Notes: a model not told the origin generated them from the letters alone. DNA of 55,514 bases from Synechococcus sp. AG-683-C23 (GCA_003208835.1 QCVD01000010.1:1-55514), one strand, 5' to 3'. Shown: positions 26,579-35,656, counted from the first letter of the stretch. Made by a program: numbers and translations.

Positions 26579-28718
26579 ATGGGTCTTCGTTTGTTGCATC
26601 TGCATCTGCACCTGCAGGGCTTATTTCGTTCTGAGGATTTAGAGCTTGGACGTGATTCCGATACCGGAGGTCAAAGCCTGTATGTGCTCGAACTGGCGCG
26701 AAGTTTGGCTGTGCGTCCAGAAGTCGACCGCGTTGATGTGGTGACACAGCAGATTGTTGATCGGCGTTTATCGCCCGATTACGCGCGTTCTGAGGAACAA
26801 ATCTTCCCAGGGGCTCGGATTCTCCGCTTTCCATTTTGACCAAAGCGTTATGTCCGCAAAGAATTGCTCTGGCCGCATCTTGAGCAACTGGCCGATCAAC
26901 TTGTCTCCCGTTTGAGTCAACCAGTGGAGGCCGTGGATTGGATCCATGCTCACTACGCCGATGCAGGTCTTGTTGGTGCGTTAGTGAGTCAGAGGACGGG
27001 GATTCCTTTGGTATTCACCGGCCATTCCTTGGGCCGTGAGAAATAGCGTCGTTTGCTCGAAAGTGGCTTGGATTGGTCGCAGATCGAGCAGAACTATGCG
27101 ATTACTCGACGCATTGATGCCGAAGAACGTGCTCTTGCTCAGGCTGATCTTGTTGTAACCAGTACACGACAGGAAGCAGACCATCAATACGCCCGCTACG
27201 GCCATTTTCAAGCCGATCAGTCTGCGGTGGTTCCACCTGGTGTGGATGCCACTCGTTTCTATCCCAGCCCTTCTAATTAGGAGTTGGCTGAGATTCAGCC
27301 GTTGGTCCAGCCATTTTTACGCGAGCCGGAGCATCCCCTTCATTAGCGATTTCGCGTGCGGTGCGGCGCAAAAACATCCCGGCCCTTGTGGAGGCTTATG
27401 GCCGTTCACCAGTGCTGCGGAATCGGCACAATTTGGTGCTCGTGTTGGGATGTCGGGAAGATTCGCGTCAGCTAGAGAAGCAACAGCGTGATGTCTTCAA
27501 GCAGGTGTTCGACCTCGTAGATCGGTTGGATCTCTACGGAAAGGTGGCTTATCCGAAACAGCACAGTCGTTCTCAGATTCCTGCCTTGTATCGGTGGGCG
27601 ACGAGTCGAGGCGGTTTGTTGGTGAACCCTTCCCTAACTGAACCTTTTGGTCTCACGCTGCTGGAGGCCGCGGCCTGTGGTTTGCCAATGGTGGCCACGG
27701 ACGACGGTGGGCCTCGGGATTTCAGGCGCGTTGTGAGAACGGTTTGTTGGTGGATGTGACGGATCCTGGTGCGCTTCAGGAAGCCTTGGAGATGGCTGGA
27801 AGTGATCCTCTTCGTTGGCGCCGTTGGCGCGACAACGGTGTTGAGGCCGTCAGTCGATATTTCAGTTGGGATGCGCATGTCTGCCGCTATTTGGCCTTAA
27901 TGCAGCAGAGGATTGATCGTTCTTTGGTTTCTGTGCGGTCGACCACTGTCACTGTCCATCGACCGACATCGGCTCGTTCAAGGATGTTGGTGCTCGACTT
28001 GGACAGCAGCCTTGATTTGCCGGCCGTTGGCCCCCTAAACGATTTGCGAGAGCGACTGCAAGAGGATGCCTTTGCTCAATCCAGTGGTCTTGTCATTCTG
28101 AGCGGACGATCCTTGACACTGGCACGACAGCGTTATGCCGAATTGCATTTTCCTGACCCGGATGTTTGGATCAGTAGTGCTGGTACGGAACTGCATCACG
28201 GCCCCGGCTTAGAGCTCGACAAGGGCTGGGCGCAGCGTATTAACCAGTGCTGGAGCCGACAAGCCGTGCTGAAGGCGATGGAGCATCTTCAGGATCACAT
28301 CACCCTTCAGGATTCAGACCACCAAGGTGTTTACAAGGTCAGCTACTTGCTGAAGGAAGCTGATCCGGGCCTGCTGAGCTTGGCGAGACAGCGTTTGCGT
28401 CGGGATGGTTTACAGGCTCAACCGCATTTGCGTTGTCACTGGTTTCTCGATGTTTTGCCCCAACAGGCATCCCGCAGCGAAGCCATACGGTTTTTGGCCA
28501 TGAGCTTGGGATTGTCTTTTGAACAAGTGATGGTGGTGGCTAGCCAGCAAGGGGATGCTGAGTTGATGGACGGGTTGCCGGCAACCGTGGTTCCAGCGGA
28601 TCATGACCGCTCACTCCAGGTGCCTCACCATCAACCCAGGGTGTACGTTTCGAAGCGTTCCAGTGTGTCTGCCGTGCTGGACGGCCTAACGCATTACCAC
28701 TTTTTATCGACGCGCTGA
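26579..28718 (+). pseudogene. sps: decayed sucrose-phosphate synthase/phosphatase fusion gene
   Basis: A clear relic of the cyanobacterial SPS, a glucosyltransferase making sucrose-6-phosphate, fused to a C-terminal HAD phosphatase-like domain. The start ATG 26579 gives MGLRLLHLHLHLQGLFRSED, then ELGRDSDTGGQSLYVLELAR and IHAHYADAGLVGAL. The donor-binding GLLVNPSLTEPFGLTLLEAA is also readable. Three in-frame stops (26837, 27044, 27278) sit where homologs have ordinary codons. Frameshifts occur near 27345 (before AISRAVRRKNIP) and near 27728 (loss of one base after GGPRD). The last frame (27744-28718) is intact for 324 codons and keeps DLDSSL and VASQQGDAELMDG. Its end overlaps convergent purT by 15 bases. 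Function is very likely lost. Confidence 0.92.
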
Positions 28719-29882
28719 GCCGTCCACAACTTGAACGCACGCTGCTGCGCGATCGGCTTTTGCTCGGACTTCGCTGAGATCTTCCCCACGAGCGAGCGCT
28801 ACACCCATTCGACGGTTTGGGCGGGCATCTGGTTTACCAAAAAGCAGCACTTGTGTTCCCGCTTCACGCAAAGCTTGTTCCAGGCCTTCGTAGGCCACTG
28901 TTTTGAGGTCGCGGCCGGCCAAGATCACGCGGCTTGCTGCCGCGGGTGCTGTTTCTAGCTGAGGAATCGGTAAATTCAGTACCGCTCGGAGGTGCAGTTC
29001 AAATTCGCTGAGGTTTTGGCTGATCAAGGTCACCAACCCTGTGTCGTGGGGTCGTGGTGACAATTCTGAAAAGATCACCTCGTTGCGGCAGAGGAAGAAC
29101 TCAACGCCAAATAATCCTGCTCCCCCCAGGTTGTCGGTCACCGTGCGGGCCATGGTTTGAGCTTGTTGAAGCTGTGCATCCGTCATCTGTGCTGGTTGCC
29201 AGCTGCACTGGTAATCACCCCGTTCTTGTTCATGGCCTATCGGGGGACAAAAGAGCGTTTCACCATTGCGTTGCCGAACGGTGAGCAGGGTGATTTCAAG
29301 ATCGAACTCAAGAAATTCCTCCACGATCACTTGGTTGGATGTGCCACGGGCATTGGCCATGGCTGTATCCCAGGCTTGATCCATCTGTTCTGGGGTTTGA
29401 ACAACGCTCTGGCCTTTGCCAGAGGAGCTCATGACGGGTTTGACCACGACAGGCCAGCCCAGGGGTGCTGAAACCTGTTTGAGTTCTGCGGGGTTTGAGG
29501 CATAGGCAAAGCGAGCTGTGCGTAGGCCCAGTTCTCCAGCGGCTAGATCGCGGATCTGATCACGGTTCATCGTGAATGCGGTGGCACGCGCTGTCGGGAT
29601 CACGGTGATGCCTTCTTGCTCCAGTTCCGCGAGTGCTTCAACAGCGAGAGCTTCGATTTCCGGAATCACCACATCTGGCCGATGGCGTTGAACGACCTCC
29701 TTCAGAGCCGTGGCATCGGTCATTGGGAACACCTCTGATGTGTCGGCCACCTGCATCGCCGGTGCATTGGCGTACCGATCACAGGCGATAACTCTGCAGC
29801 CAAGTCTTTGGGCAGCGATCGCCACCTCTTTGCCAAGTTCTCCACTGCCCAGGAGCATCACGGTCCGTGGAAATGCAGTCAT
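28704..29882 (-). CDS. purT: formate-dependent phosphoribosylglycinamide formyltransferase 2
   Basis: A 392-residue ATP-grasp enzyme that formylates GAR using formate and ATP in purine synthesis, the folate-free alternative to PurN. The N-terminal dinucleotide-like fold reads VMLLGSGELGKEVAIAAQRLG. ATP-grasp elements include PVVVKPVMSSSGKGQSVV and GVEFFLC...ELSPRPHDTGLVTL. The ATG at 29882 has no Shine-Dalgarno sequence. It overlaps, as ATGA, the stop of a 12-codon reading frame that does have one. It is last in a minus-strand run after mraY and two small genes. PurU, encoded at 39217, can supply its formate. Confidence 0.97.
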   Translation of the reverse strand: MTAFPRTVMLLGSGELGKEVAIAAQRLGCRVIACDRYANAPAMQVADTSEVFPMTDATALKEVVQRHRPDVVIPEIEALAVEALAELEQEGITVIPTARATAFTMNRDQIRDLAAGELGLRTARFAYASNPAELKQVSAPLGWPVVVKPVMSSSGKGQSVVQTPEQMDQAWDTAMANARGTSNQVIVEEFLEFDLEITLLTVRQRNGETLFCPPIGHEQERGDYQCSWQPAQMTDAQLQQAQTMARTVTDNLGGAGLFGVEFFLCRNEVIFSELSPRPHDTGLVTLISQNLSEFELHLRAVLNLPIPQLETAPAAASRVILAGRDLKTVAYEGLEQALREAGTQVLLFGKPDARPNRRMGVALARGEDLSEVRAKADRAAACVQVVDGSARR

Positions 29883-29917
29883 CGGAGGTTGGAGCAGCTC
29901 AGGCCCCCATCATTCAT
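29879..29917 (-). CDS. candidate 12-codon upstream ORF coupled to purT
   Basis: On the minus strand, AAGGAG (29931-29926) lies eight bases before ATG 29917, which opens a frame MNDGGLSCSNLR ending in TGA at 29881-29879. That stop overlaps the purT ATG (ATGA). purT itself has no ribosome binding site, so termination-reinitiation is plausible. The ORF is too short to be trusted from composition. The flanking CATCAAC/GTTGATG inverted repeat (29915-29943) could fold over the site. Confidence 0.4.
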   Translation of the reverse strand: MNDGGLSCSNLR

Positions 29918-29950
29918 CAACACAACTCCTTCGATGGTTGATGGAGGGAA

Positions 29951-30118
29951 TCAGTTCGATCCCGATCGTTGAGCATCACGGATGGATCCGACCAGCCAAA
30001 CAGCGATGAACCCCAAGGAGGAGATCCCGAAATAGATCAGCACCCATTTCAAAACGCGATCAGGATCCGCTGCGGCAGTTGAGAGCAACTCTGCAGTTTT
30101 TGTGAGCAAGCTCTCCAT
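29951..30118 (-). CDS. 55-residue single-helix membrane protein
   Basis: A short gene starting ATG 30118 and ending TGA 29953-29951. The product starts MESLLTKTAELLSTAAADP and continues with one hydrophobic helix (about residues 27-45, WVLIYFGISSLGFIAVWLVG) and a short basic tail. Its ATG shares one base with the TAA of the upstream gene (TAATG), a coupling typical of real genes. It lies between the 82-residue hypothetical gene and purT on the same strand. I do not recognise the family. Position, coupling and amphipathic/TM pattern argue that it is real. Confidence 0.7.
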   Translation of the reverse strand: MESLLTKTAELLSTAAADPDRVLKWVLIYFGISSLGFIAVWLVGSIRDAQRSGSN

Positions 30119-30366
30119 TAGTTATCGAGATCCGGAATCAAAGTGAGCTGTCGAACGGGAGACTCTTCACTGATAAAACCCCAAGCTTCAAAAACAGAGG
30201 GGTCAGGGTGAGTGATGCGTTGTTGTGTTCCATGTCGTTCAACTTGGAACCCTTCGTTAGCCATCCTGCGCATCAGGCTGGCTGATTCCTCGAAACGTGT
30301 TGCCATGGCTTCAAGGCTGGAGCACTCTGTTGTAAGACCGGATTCCCGCCAGGTGAAGTAGGTCAT
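30118..30366 (-). CDS. 82-residue conserved hypothetical protein downstream of mraY
   Basis: The start ATG 30366 lies five bases after the mraY stop; the longer open frame upstream (to 30435) runs inside mraY and is not used. The product (MTYFTWRESGLTTECSSLEA..., ending TLIPDLDN) is soluble, with a helical first half and no membrane segment. The CSSLEAMATRFEESASLMRRM stretch looks like an amphipathic helix. The family resembles small cyanobacterial hypotheticals but I cannot name a function. It is coupled to the next small gene by TAATG. Confidence 0.75.
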   Translation of the reverse strand: MTYFTWRESGLTTECSSLEAMATRFEESASLMRRMANEGFQVERHGTQQRITHPDPSVFEAWGFISEESPVRQLTLIPDLDN

Positions 30367-30371
30367 TAGGT

Positions 30372-31478
30372 TCAGCCCAAGGGACGAAGCAACAGCCCCA
30401 GCACGACGAAAGCGGCAGTGGCCATCCAAAAGCATGGCACCAAGATGCGCTCGTTGGTGCCGCCCAGTTCGAAGTGGTGGTGCAGTGGGGCCATGCGGAA
30501 GACGCGTCGTCCTTCACCATCGACACCTTTGGTGGCTTTAAACACCCAAACCTGAATAATCACGGATAACGATTCCGCCAAGAAAACGCCTCCCATGACG
30601 AGGAGCGGCCAAAGGCTGTTGGACAGTAGTGCCACTGCAGTGAGGGCAGCACCCATCGCGAGGGAACCTGTGTCCCCCATAAAGACGCGAGCTGGATGGC
30701 GGTTAAACACCAAAAAACCGAGCCAGGTGCCCGCCATCGTCATGCAAAAGCCAGCGAGGGCAGGGTCGCCTTGATGGCCACGCAACATCAGTTGAAGCGC
30801 TAACCCGGTGAAGACGAGAGCACCGCAGCCGGAGGCCAATCCATCCAGGCCATCGGTGAGGTTGGTGGAGTTGCTTTCGGCGAGAAAGACGAACAAGCCA
30901 AGTGGCCAGATCATCAGGCCAAGGGCCAGGTGCTGTCCGAATGGCAAAGCAACAGTGCCGCTGATCCATCCCTGCCAGCCTGCGATGGTTAAAAAAACGA
31001 CGGCCGCTACTGTTTGCAGCAGTAACTTGCCCCTCGGTGTGAGGCCAGTATTGGTTTGTCGTGTGAGGCTGCGCCAATCATCAAATCCACCGATCAGCAT
31101 GTACGCCAGGGTTACAGCTGAAATGGCCAGGAGTTGTTGTGAGGCTTCCGGTTCTCTCGTGATCAAGCTGCCGAGAATCACTCCAACCGGAACGACCAAG
31201 AGGCCGCCCATCGTTGGCGTGCCTGATTTACTTTGATGCCCGCTCGGTCCCTCTTCTCGAATCACCTGCCCCATCTTCAGAGCTTTGAGACGGGGAATTC
31301 CCAACCCAGCAACGCCCATCGAAACCATCGTCGCTAGCAGCAAGGGCAGGGTGAGTTGAGAATTGCTGACCCACTTATCCGAGGCAAGACCTGCAGCGAA
31401 GACAAACAGAATGAGAAGGGTCGCACTAAAAAAACCTTTCCCCCACCAGGGTTGGTTGGTCGTCTCCGTGGTGGTCAC
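30372..31478 (-). CDS. mraY: phospho-N-acetylmuramoyl-pentapeptide transferase MraY
   Basis: An integral membrane enzyme moving phospho-MurNAc-pentapeptide onto undecaprenyl phosphate to form lipid I in peptidoglycan synthesis. It has about ten hydrophobic segments. Catalytic signatures are [22 protein letters not shown] and [12 protein letters not shown], with the C-terminal [11 protein letters not shown] histidine motif. GTG 31478 ([15 protein letters not shown]) is the preferred start; the frame remains open to a TTG at 31520. It appears to head the minus-strand run mraY - two small genes - purT. The upstream DUF3134 gene is about 70 bases away. Confidence 0.96.
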   Translation of the reverse strand: MTTTETTNQPWWGKGFFSATLLILFVFAAGLASDKWVSNSQLTLPLLLATMVSMGVAGLGIPRLKALKMGQVIREEGPSGHQSKSGTPTMGGLLVVPVGVILGSLITREPEASQQLLAISAVTLAYMLIGGFDDWRSLTRQTNTGLTPRGKLLLQTVAAVVFLTIAGWQGWISGTVALPFGQHLALGLMIWPLGLFVFLAESNSTNLTDGLDGLASGCGALVFTGLALQLMLRGHQGDPALAGFCMTMAGTWLGFLVFNRHPARVFMGDTGSLAMGAALTAVALLSNSLWPLLVMGGVFLAESLSVIIQVWVFKATKGVDGEGRRVFRMAPLHHHFELGGTNERILVPCFWMATAAFVVLGLLLRPLG

Positions 31479-31549
31479 GGGTTTATGGCTTGGTTCTCGG
31501 ACCTTAAGGCAGTGACTCAAACCTATTCAAAGGAAGGCTGAACAGGCCA

Positions 31550-31819
31550 TCAGTCTTGCCACTGCTCTTCATTTTGCTCGTCGGCATTGTTGTAATCCTC
31601 TTTTTCCCCCATCAACGCCGAGAGTTCTTCCTCTTCAACAGTACTGACCTCAGGTGAGCCGGACTCCTCATCGGCGACCAGTCGTCCACTTGCTTCAAGC
31701 CATGACAACAAATCTGGCTCCTCACGCAAAGGCAACACCGGCGCTGGATCCTTCCGTCCGTAACGGGTGAGGGATGGGTTAACGCTGTCTAACGCATTTG
31801 TATCGACCAAAGCACCCAT
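31550..31819 (-). CDS. DUF3134 family protein
   Basis: An 89-residue soluble acidic protein starting at ATG 31819 (MGALVDTNALDSVNPSL), two codons inside the longest frame. The segment SLTRYGRKDPAPVLPLREEPDLLSWLEASGRLVADE is the cyanobacterial DUF3134 core. The tail is strongly acidic (EEEELSALMGEKEDYNN...). Function unknown. It is divergent from the small membrane-protein gene at 31876, so the 56-base AT-rich gap probably carries two promoters. Confidence 0.85.
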   Translation of the reverse strand: MGALVDTNALDSVNPSLTRYGRKDPAPVLPLREEPDLLSWLEASGRLVADEESGSPEVSTVEEEELSALMGEKEDYNNADEQNEEQWQD

Positions 31820-31875
31820 TTGCAACTAGAACTCAAACCAATCAATAATCATAGAGCATATACAGACCATTCCCT

Positions 31876-32097
31876 ATGTCCAAACCATTGATCATCGGGT
31901 TGATGTGGGGTATGGCCTTGTTGATCAGTGGCGGACTCCGTTTATGGGGAGAGCTACGGCCCCTTCCCCTGCAAGCGCCCTCAGCCCTTGTTCTGTTGAT
32001 CGTTTTTTTGCCATCGAGCCTCTTGGGAGTTTGGCTTGTGTTGACAGCCGCGTCTGGGGTGGACGACGGGACGCGAGAATCAAAGATGTCTGATTAG
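31876..32097 (+). CDS. 73-residue two-helix membrane protein upstream of argG
   Basis: A small protein ([20 protein letters not shown]...) with two hydrophobic helices at about residues 4-21 and 35-60, a short polar linker ([15 protein letters not shown]) and a charged C-terminus. ATG 31876; the stop TAG is 11 bases before the argG ATG, suggesting one transcript. I do not recognise a functional family, but gene-like composition, a sensible start and tight linkage to argG support it. Confidence 0.72.
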   Translation: MSKPLIIGLMWGMALLISGGLRLWGELRPLPLQAPSALVLLIVFLPSSLLGVWLVLTAASGVDDGTRESKMSD

Positions 32098-32108
32098 GAG
32101 AGCCGTTG

Positions 32109-33320
32109 ATGGGCCGCGCGAAAAAGGTTGTGCTCGCCTACTCCGGCGGGGTTGATACCAGCGTTTGCATTCCCTACCTCAAGCAGGAATGGGGAGTGGA
32201 AGACGTGATTACCTTTGCGGCGGATCTGGGCCAAGGGGATGAATTGGAGCCCATTCGTCAGAAAGCCCTTGACGCTGGGGCCAGTCAGTCTCTTGTTGGA
32301 GATCTGATTAAGCCCTTCATCGAAGACTTCGCTTTTCCAGCGATTCGAGCCAATGCTCTCTATGAAGGTCGTTATCCCCTATCCACAGCTTTGGCTCGCC
32401 CTTTGATTGCCAAGCGACTTGTGGAGGTGGCCCGTGAAGTGGGGGCTGACGCAGTGGCCCATGGCTGTACCGGAAAGGGCAACGATCAGGTGCGTTTCGA
32501 CGTGGCGATTGCCTCTCTTGCGCCAGACCTCAAGGTGTTGACGCCCGCAAGGGAATGGGGAATGAGTCGCGAAGAAACGATTGCTTATGGCGAGCGTTTT
32601 GGCATGCCATCGCCGGTGAGCAAAAAATCGCCCTACTCGATTGATCTCAATTTGTTAGGGCGCAGCATTGAGGCGGGTCCCTTGGAAGATCCGATGGTGG
32701 CGCCTCCAGAAGAGGTGTTCGCGATGACGTGCTCGATCACGGATGCGCCTGACGCATCTGAAGAGATCGAGATCAGGTTTGAGAGCGGTAATCCCGTGGC
32801 GATTAATGGCCAGAACTTGGATCCGGTCGCGATGATTCGCGAGGCCAATCGTTTGGCAGGGACCCATGGCATTGGTCGTCTCGACATGATTGAGAACCGT
32901 GTGGTGGGAATCAAATCAAGGGAGATCTACGAAACCCCAGGTCTTTTGTTGTTAATTCAGGCGCATCAGGAACTCGAGAGTCTCACTCTTGCGGCTGATG
33001 TTCTCCGCAGCAAACGTCAGTTGGAGATGCAGTGGGCAGATTTGGTGTATCAGGGCTTGTGGTTTGGCCCTCTTAAAGAGGCCTTGGATGGCTTCATGGA
33101 TCGCACGCAAGAGCATGTCAACGGTTTGGTGCGTTTAAGACTGCATAAGGGCAACGCGACCGTGATTGGGCGAAGCTCCAGCCATAGCAGCTTGTATGTG
33201 CCTGAGATGGCGTCCTACGGCAGTGAGGATCAATTTGATCATCGGGCTGCTGAGGGATTTATTTATATCTGGGGATTGCCGATCCGTCTTTGGGCTGCAT
33301 CGAAGCGTGCGTCACGCTGA
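32109..33320 (+). CDS. argG: argininosuccinate synthase
   Basis: The 403-residue enzyme joining citrulline and aspartate at the cost of ATP, the step before ArgH. The ATP pyrophosphatase P-loop is AYSGGVDTS near residues 9-17, and aspartate/citrulline-binding parts include [12 protein letters not shown] and [13 protein letters not shown]. The start is ATG 32109; a TTG one codon earlier is unlikely. The end overlaps the convergent coiled-coil gene by nine bases. Because argH is split in this window, whether the strain completes arginine synthesis depends on sequence outside it. Confidence 0.97.
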   Translation: MGRAKKVVLAYSGGVDTSVCIPYLKQEWGVEDVITFAADLGQGDELEPIRQKALDAGASQSLVGDLIKPFIEDFAFPAIRANALYEGRYPLSTALARPLIAKRLVEVAREVGADAVAHGCTGKGNDQVRFDVAIASLAPDLKVLTPAREWGMSREETIAYGERFGMPSPVSKKSPYSIDLNLLGRSIEAGPLEDPMVAPPEEVFAMTCSITDAPDASEEIEIRFESGNPVAINGQNLDPVAMIREANRLAGTHGIGRLDMIENRVVGIKSREIYETPGLLLLIQAHQELESLTLAADVLRSKRQLEMQWADLVYQGLWFGPLKEALDGFMDRTQEHVNGLVRLRLHKGNATVIGRSSSHSSLYVPEMASYGSEDQFDHRAAEGFIYIWGLPIRLWAASKRASR

Positions 33321-33659
33321 ACGCTTGCGGGATCTTAGAAACGACATCAGCTTGATCCCCGGAAGACGCACCACGTTTTCCGGGGATTTTGTGGATTGCA
33401 GTAAGGGAGTTTCAGCTGTCGTTGCGTTCTTCTTTTGCTGTTCAGAGAGCAGCTGGTAGCGCTCCAAAATGGGTGCCAGACGTTCTTGGAACTTGCGTTC
33501 AAACAAATCGGGCAATTCATTAAGCAAGGCGTCGTAAGCAGCCAATTGTTGCTCGAGCTCTTCGATGCGCTGCTCTAGAAATTTGTCTTGATTGGTCGAA
33601 GGTGGAGGGTCCAACCACTGCGGTTCAGATGCTTGAGCGTGGGAGTGAATCGGATCCAT
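33312..33659 (-). CDS. hypothetical protein with central coiled coil
   Basis: A 115-residue soluble protein. Residues about 24-75 ([20 protein letters not shown] and [20 protein letters not shown]) form a predicted coiled coil, followed by a basic C-terminal segment ([17 protein letters not shown]). The first 23 residues are polar and disordered-looking. ATG 33659. Nothing identifies a catalytic role. It lies between convergent argG and rpsF, transcribed with the latter strand. I do not recognise the family with certainty. Confidence 0.7.
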   Translation of the reverse strand: MDPIHSHAQASEPQWLDPPPSTNQDKFLEQRIEELEQQLAAYDALLNELPDLFERKFQERLAPILERYQLLSEQQKKNATTAETPLLQSTKSPENVVRLPGIKLMSFLRSRKRSA

Positions 33660-33700
33660 GAACGGACGTTATCGCCCGTCCATGGTCTGAACAACTGCGA

Positions 33701-34081
33701 TCAGGAGGCTTCTGGTTCTGAATTTTCTGTTGCCGGAGCTGGTTCAGGCGCTTCTGTGCCGGGCACGACGCGCGGTGCAGGTAGGGGGCCTTCTTGCTTC
33801 ACGGTGAGGTAGCGAATCACATCTTCGCTAATGCGCATCGCTTTTTCCAGCACTTCAACCTGCTGCCCATCGCCGTTATGGCTGAGTTGCACGTAGATGC
33901 CTTCTTTGTGCTTTGCGATCGGATAAGCGAGTCGTCGCTTGCCTCGCATTTGGTTGTCGAGAACCTCGGCACCGGCTTCTACGATCATGTCGCGGTACTT
34001 GGTGACGTGGCTTTCGACTTCCTCCTCCGGAATATCCGGACGGAGAATGTACATAGTCTCGTAATACGGATCGAGCGTCAT
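33701..34081 (-). CDS. rpsF: 30S ribosomal protein S6
   Basis: A 126-residue S6, which binds the central domain of 16S rRNA with S18. The family core [26 protein letters not shown] and [22 protein letters not shown] (given here in part) is clear. A cyanobacterial C-terminal extension rich in Pro/Glu/Ala (about residues 105-126) follows. ATG 34081. Its 5' leader contains a short hairpin with a C(UUCG)G-type loop about 25 bases upstream (see separate entry). rpsR is not adjacent. Confidence 0.97.
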   Translation of the reverse strand: MTLDPYYETMYILRPDIPEEEVESHVTKYRDMIVEAGAEVLDNQMRGKRRLAYPIAKHKEGIYVQLSHNGDGQQVEVLEKAMRISEDVIRYLTVKQEGPLPAPRVVPGTEAPEPAPATENSEPEAS

Positions 34082-34106
34082 GGGCTGTGCCGACAGGGGA
34101 CTTCAG

Positions 34107-34122
34107 GCTCACCGAAGTGAGC
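34107..34122 (-). promoter_or_regulatory. hairpin in rpsF leader
   Basis: On the minus strand GCTCAC-TTCG-GTGAGC forms a six-pair stem closed by the very stable C(UUCG)G tetraloop, 25 bases before the rpsF ATG. Leader hairpins that bind S6-S18 autoregulate rpsF in several bacteria. I cannot show that this one has that motif, so the regulatory role is a guess. Confidence 0.4.
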
Positions 34123-34167
34123 GACGGATCCAATAGTCTAAACCCTTGCGTGCACAACATTCGATCT

Positions 34168-34644
34168 TTAATACAACTGCATGCGCACCGCTTGGCTGAG
34201 CCCTGGCAAGTCGGGTTCACGCCCCCGGAGACATTCAATAATTGCGAACACCAGGATCGCCAACACTGTGATCACGACCGTGCTGGAGAGAGTCCCCAAA
34301 AGCAACGATTCTCCGGCAATAGGCCTCAACAAAATGCTGAAGGCGAAGCTCAGAACCATCACCGCAATGTCGGTGAGTAGGGCTTGGAGTGCGTTGAAAC
34401 GCAGGAAATAAGGAACGTTGGGATTGCGAACAACGCCCAGGAACAAAATGAAAAAGAGCAATAGACCGCCAAACGGCACAACCCGTTGCAATTGAATAAA
34501 CGGAATCGCTGGAACGATGAGCAATCGCAACAGGGGAATTTGGTTGAAGAGTCCATCCATGCCAAGGCCGAATGGAACCGCATCACCCCATGGCAGCAGG
34601 TAGATCAACGGGGCGACGCATCGCTGCCAGAGGGGGATCTCCAC
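34168..34644 (-). CDS. Tic20 family membrane protein
   Basis: A 158-residue protein with four hydrophobic helices (about 8-25, 40-72, 85-105 and 118-138). The family sequence features are APLIYLLPWGDAVPFG and VPYFLRFNALQALLTDI. It is the cyanobacterial relative of Tic20/Ycf60, a component of the chloroplast inner-envelope import channel; its bacterial job is not settled. The start is GTG 34644. It is on the same strand as aroE upstream (29-base gap) and rpsF downstream. Confidence 0.87.
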   Translation of the reverse strand: MEIPLWQRCVAPLIYLLPWGDAVPFGLGMDGLFNQIPLLRLLIVPAIPFIQLQRVVPFGGLLLFFILFLGVVRNPNVPYFLRFNALQALLTDIAVMVLSFAFSILLRPIAGESLLLGTLSSTVVITVLAILVFAIIECLRGREPDLPGLSQAVRMQLY

Positions 34645-34673
34645 GGTCGATCAATGATTTGAATTGACGTTAG

Positions 34674-35543
34674 CTAAGGCTTCAGGGCTGCTACAGCAGC
34701 AAGTCGCATCGTCTCGACTGGAACATCGTTGCGATCACTCCAAAGGCGAAGTGATGCAGCACCTTGCTCAACCAGCATGTCCAGCCCGTCAATGCATCGG
34801 TGCCCTCGGGATTGTCCCCAACTGAGCCAAGCGGTGGGCCGTGGGGTGTAAACCAGGTCGTAGAGCACTGCGGACCGTTGCAAGTGGGTCCAGACCGCCT
34901 CACCGAGAGGGAAGGATTGGGCATCCCCGTGTTGCGCCATACCGACGGGGGTGGTGTTCACCACCAAATCTGCTTGCTCAATGAGAGAAGTAAGCTCCGT
35001 ACTGGATTGAAGACATGGAGTGAGTGGAGCGTCGTTGTGGTGAAGATCTGCAATGAACCCATCGAGGACCTCCTGACGGCGACCAATCAACGTGATTGAG
35101 GCCAATCCCAGGCGTTGCAGGCCTGCAGCAACCGCTCGGGCGGAGCCACCGCAGCCGAGGATGACCCCATGGAGATTGTTCCAACTGGATTCTTCACCCA
35201 AGGGGGTCAAAAAGCCCTCCACATCGGTGTTGGTGCCGTACCAGCCGCCGGAGTCGATTGGGATCAGGGTGTTGACCGCACCAAGCTGTTTTGCGAGGGG
35301 ACTTAGCTCTTGGCAAAGCTCGGCGACATCTTGTTTGTGTGGAATGGTCACGTTTAGACCACGGCAATTCACTGCCTGCAGTCCTAGAAGGACTCTCTGC
35401 AGATTTTGGCTTGTGCAGGGGAGGGCGAGGTAGCTCCAATTCAGTTGCAAGGTCTGGAAAGCAGCGTTGTGCATGGCCGGCGATAGGGAATGCCGCACTG
35501 GGTTGCCGAGCAGTCCCACAAGGCCTGTATCGCCGTTGATCAT
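34674..35543 (-). CDS. aroE: shikimate dehydrogenase
   Basis: A 289-residue NADP-dependent enzyme reducing 3-dehydroshikimate to shikimate on the way to aromatic amino acids. Substrate-binding NPVRHSLSPAMHN is at residues 15-27. The catalytic lysine is in NVTIPHKQDV and the cofactor fold in VILGCGGSARAVAAGLQRLG. NTTPVGMAQ and the C-terminal DMLVEQGAASLRLW are also typical. ATG 35543. dnaK diverges upstream across a 113-base gap. The pathway's entry enzyme, DAHP synthase, is encoded at 47255. Confidence 0.96.
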   Translation of the reverse strand: MINGDTGLVGLLGNPVRHSLSPAMHNAAFQTLQLNWSYLALPCTSQNLQRVLLGLQAVNCRGLNVTIPHKQDVAELCQELSPLAKQLGAVNTLIPIDSGGWYGTNTDVEGFLTPLGEESSWNNLHGVILGCGGSARAVAAGLQRLGLASITLIGRRQEVLDGFIADLHHNDAPLTPCLQSSTELTSLIEQADLVVNTTPVGMAQHGDAQSFPLGEAVWTHLQRSAVLYDLVYTPRPTAWLSWGQSRGHRCIDGLDMLVEQGAASLRLWSDRNDVPVETMRLAAVAALKP

Positions 35544-35656
35544 CGGGTCGCCGGATCGCTTCCCCAGCCTGCCTGTTCGGGAACCCCACCTCGCCTCTCA
35601 TGGGGTGTCCTGATGAGGATGTCGCCATTCAGATCACTTTTTAGGGAAGGGTATCG

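Noticed and set aside
27744-28718. The last 324-codon frame of the sps region as an independent HAD phosphatase gene
   Set aside because: It lacks its own start context and begins inside the glycosyltransferase domain. The HAD motif DLDSSL is also altered. It is the 3' part of the broken sps.
35544-35656. CIRCE/HrcA operator upstream of dnaK
   Set aside because: No TTAGCACTC-N9-GAGTGCTAA is present. Only a weak ACCCCA/TGGGGT repeat is seen.
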